DNA from: Mycobacterium saskatchewanense
GTDB lineage: Bacteria > Actinomycetota > Actinomycetes > Mycobacteriales > Mycobacteriaceae
NCBI RefSeq assembly: GCF_010729105.1
Contig: NZ_AP022573.1
Location: 3,534,001-3,598,000 of the forward strand
DNA: 64,000 bases
Direction of reading: 5' to 3'
The notes under the pieces are model-generated. The model was not told where the DNA came from and did no database searches. It saw only the letters and a program-made list of their open reading frames with translations. Both the position numbers and the translations under genes were made by a program. This document shows positions 62,831 through 64,000 of the stretch, in pieces. Every line of letters starts with the position of its first letter. The first letter of the stretch is position 1.

Positions 62831-63919
62831 TCAGTGCTGGAGAAACGAAAAGTTCGGCAGCGGCGGCAGCCCGGGCACCATCGCCAAGAGGCTGGGCGCA
62901 GGCTGCGGTGCCGCCGGCTGAACGGGCACCGGTGCGGCCGCCGCGGGCAGCCCCGCGGGGCTCGCCGCAGGCAACGGCGCCGTCGGCGTCGTGGCCGGCG
63001 CCTGCGCGGGGAGCCCGGCCGCGGTCGCCGCGGGAGTCCGGGCGGGCGCCGGAGCGGTGACAAGGGGCGCGGGAGAGCCAGCACCGGGCGCGGTGACCCG
63101 GAAGCCGTTGACGATCGCGTCCGTGGCCGGTGCGTCCGCGACGGCCACCGCACGGTCGGTCGTCACCGACATCGACACCAGGTACTTGTCGCGCCCGGAC
63201 GAAGCGATGACGTGGCGGCGCGAGGTGTTGAGCGTCATGTCACCGTCGCGGTACGTGCCTTCGATCACCGACGACGGGAAGCCACCGAAATCGGCCATCG
63301 ACGCGTTGGTGGTCTGCCACGCCGGCAGCTTCTGGCTGTCGACGAAGCCGTGGGCGATGGCTTCTTTGGGATCGAAGTTGCCCACCAGCTTGTACACGAC
63401 GACCTGGGCGTTCGAGCTGTAGATGCTGCTGCCCTGCCGGTCGGCAATCACCGCGAACGCGTCCGGGACGTTGGGATCGGGCACCTGCGTCCAGCGGGGC
63501 GGCACCGGCAACGTGATGTCGAGCGCGTTGAATCCCTGGGGTTTCTGCGGCTCGAGCTTGACTCCCTTCGACTGCAGGTATTCACGGAGCGTGCCGGAGA
63601 CCGCCGGGGTGACGGCCGGTGGCGCCGGGGGAGCTGCGGGCGGCGCCGCGGTGGTTCCGGTCGCGCCGGGGGCCGTCGCGAGAACCGGCGGGGCGAACGG
63701 GTTGGCCGCCGGGGGGGCGGCGAGGAACCTGTTGGGCCCTTGCCCGGGTGCGGCGGCGATGTTCTGCGGGGCCGGCATCGGGGCGGGGACTCCGGGCACC
63801 GGGGGTGCCGGGAACACGGGGTCAGCCGATGCGGTCGCGCCGGCGAAGACCGTGACACCGATTGCACCGGCGGCGAGACCTCCTGCGAATACCCGTAAAG
63901 CACGGGTCGTCTGAATCAT
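62831..63919 (-). CDS. mtc28: Proline-rich secreted antigen Mtc28 (LpqN/LpqT type)
   Basis: 362 residues, ~50 more than M. tuberculosis Rv0040c. Sec signal peptide (1-32, cleavage expected after TASA), Pro/Ala-rich segment (~33-110), a LpqN/T-type globular domain (~115-275: [33 protein letters not shown]), and a second Pro/Ala-rich tail. No lipobox Cys. Cell-surface role unknown. Confidence 0.9.
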   Translation of the reverse strand: MIQTTRALRVFAGGLAAGAIGVTVFAGATASADPVFPAPPVPGVPAPMPAPQNIAAAPGQGPNRFLAAPPAANPFAPPVLATAPGATGTTAAPPAAPPAPPAVTPAVSGTLREYLQSKGVKLEPQKPQGFNALDITLPVPPRWTQVPDPNVPDAFAVIADRQGSSIYSSNAQVVVYKLVGNFDPKEAIAHGFVDSQKLPAWQTTNASMADFGGFPSSVIEGTYRDGDMTLNTSRRHVIASSGRDKYLVSMSVTTDRAVAVADAPATDAIVNGFRVTAPGAGSPAPLVTAPAPARTPAATAAGLPAQAPATTPTAPLPAASPAGLPAAAAPVPVQPAAPQPAPSLLAMVPGLPPLPNFSFLQH

Positions 63920-64000
63920 CTGCGTCGGTCCTTCCAGTGGCCGGGGGTACCAGCACCCATGGTTAGACGCCGACTGTAACCAGTGGTCAGAGGCGGTGAA

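Noticed and set aside
62348..63898. 516-residue plus-strand open frame
   Set aside because: Arg-rich antisense of mtc28 and the Cys-tail gene; no signal or domain.

Overview
The window is a high-GC actinobacterial chromosome segment centred on the replication origin. Gene content, order and protein sequence identify the genus Mycobacterium with high confidence: trxB-trxC-cwlM, parB-parA-rsmG-jag-yidC-yidD-rnpA-rpmH, dnaA-dnaN-recF-gyrB-gyrA, the fhaA-fhaB-pstP-rodA-pbpA-pknA-pknB cluster, and whiB5. dnaN and recF are directly adjacent, as in slow growers. Two segments differ from the M. tuberculosis layout as I recall it, so a non-tuberculous, probably slow-growing species is likely. I cannot name the species.

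Layout. 1-10.8 kb: end of a Nudix gene, a secreted membrane-anchored protein, the MurJ lipid II flippase fused to a pseudokinase, SigM and its anti-sigma factor, the thioredoxin system behind a SigH-type promoter, and CwlM. 10.7-17.1 kb (minus strand): an acetyltransferase-like protein, ParB/ParA with two perfect parS sites, RsmG, Jag, YidC, YidD, RnpA and L34. 17.1-19.8 kb: origin region with DnaA boxes around dnaA. 19.8-27.5 kb: dnaN, recF, a DciA-type protein, gyrB and gyrA. 27.6-32.8 kb: DUF3566 membrane protein, tRNA-Ile and tRNA-Ala, CwsA, PpiA, a small PH-like protein, CrgA, a DUF881 protein and TrpG. 32.8-42.7 kb: the Ser/Thr kinase/phosphatase and cell-shape operon on the minus strand, almost every junction a 4-nt start/stop overlap. 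42.9 kb: tRNA-Leu.

43.0-52.6 kb is an accessory segment between tRNA-Leu and whiB5. It holds a CPBP-family membrane protease, a remnant of a small acetyltransferase gene, an amino-acid permease, a MetX-like hydrolase, a TetR regulator, a type III glutamine synthetase (GlnT), an intact small acetyltransferase, a pirin and an acyl-CoA dehydrogenase. The permease and glnT promoters both carry repeats of AC at 11-bp spacing that match the GlnR box, suggesting a nitrogen-controlled uptake/assimilation unit.

52.6-59.4 kb: whiB5, an XRE regulator, an NlpC/P60 protein and a run of mycobacteria-specific small proteins, one of them EspC-like. At 59.4 kb a 55-bp tandem repeat sits where M. tuberculosis carries bioF2 and neighbours. 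The window ends with a DinB-like protein, an MFS transporter, YqgE, a small Cys-tailed membrane protein and the proline-rich antigen Mtc28.

Together the core genes link replication initiation, chromosome segregation, and kinase-controlled peptidoglycan synthesis (MurJ, CwlM, FhaA, FhaB, PbpA, RodA, CrgA and CwsA all fall in this window). I found no CRISPR array, prophage integrase, intact insertion sequence or gyrA intein.
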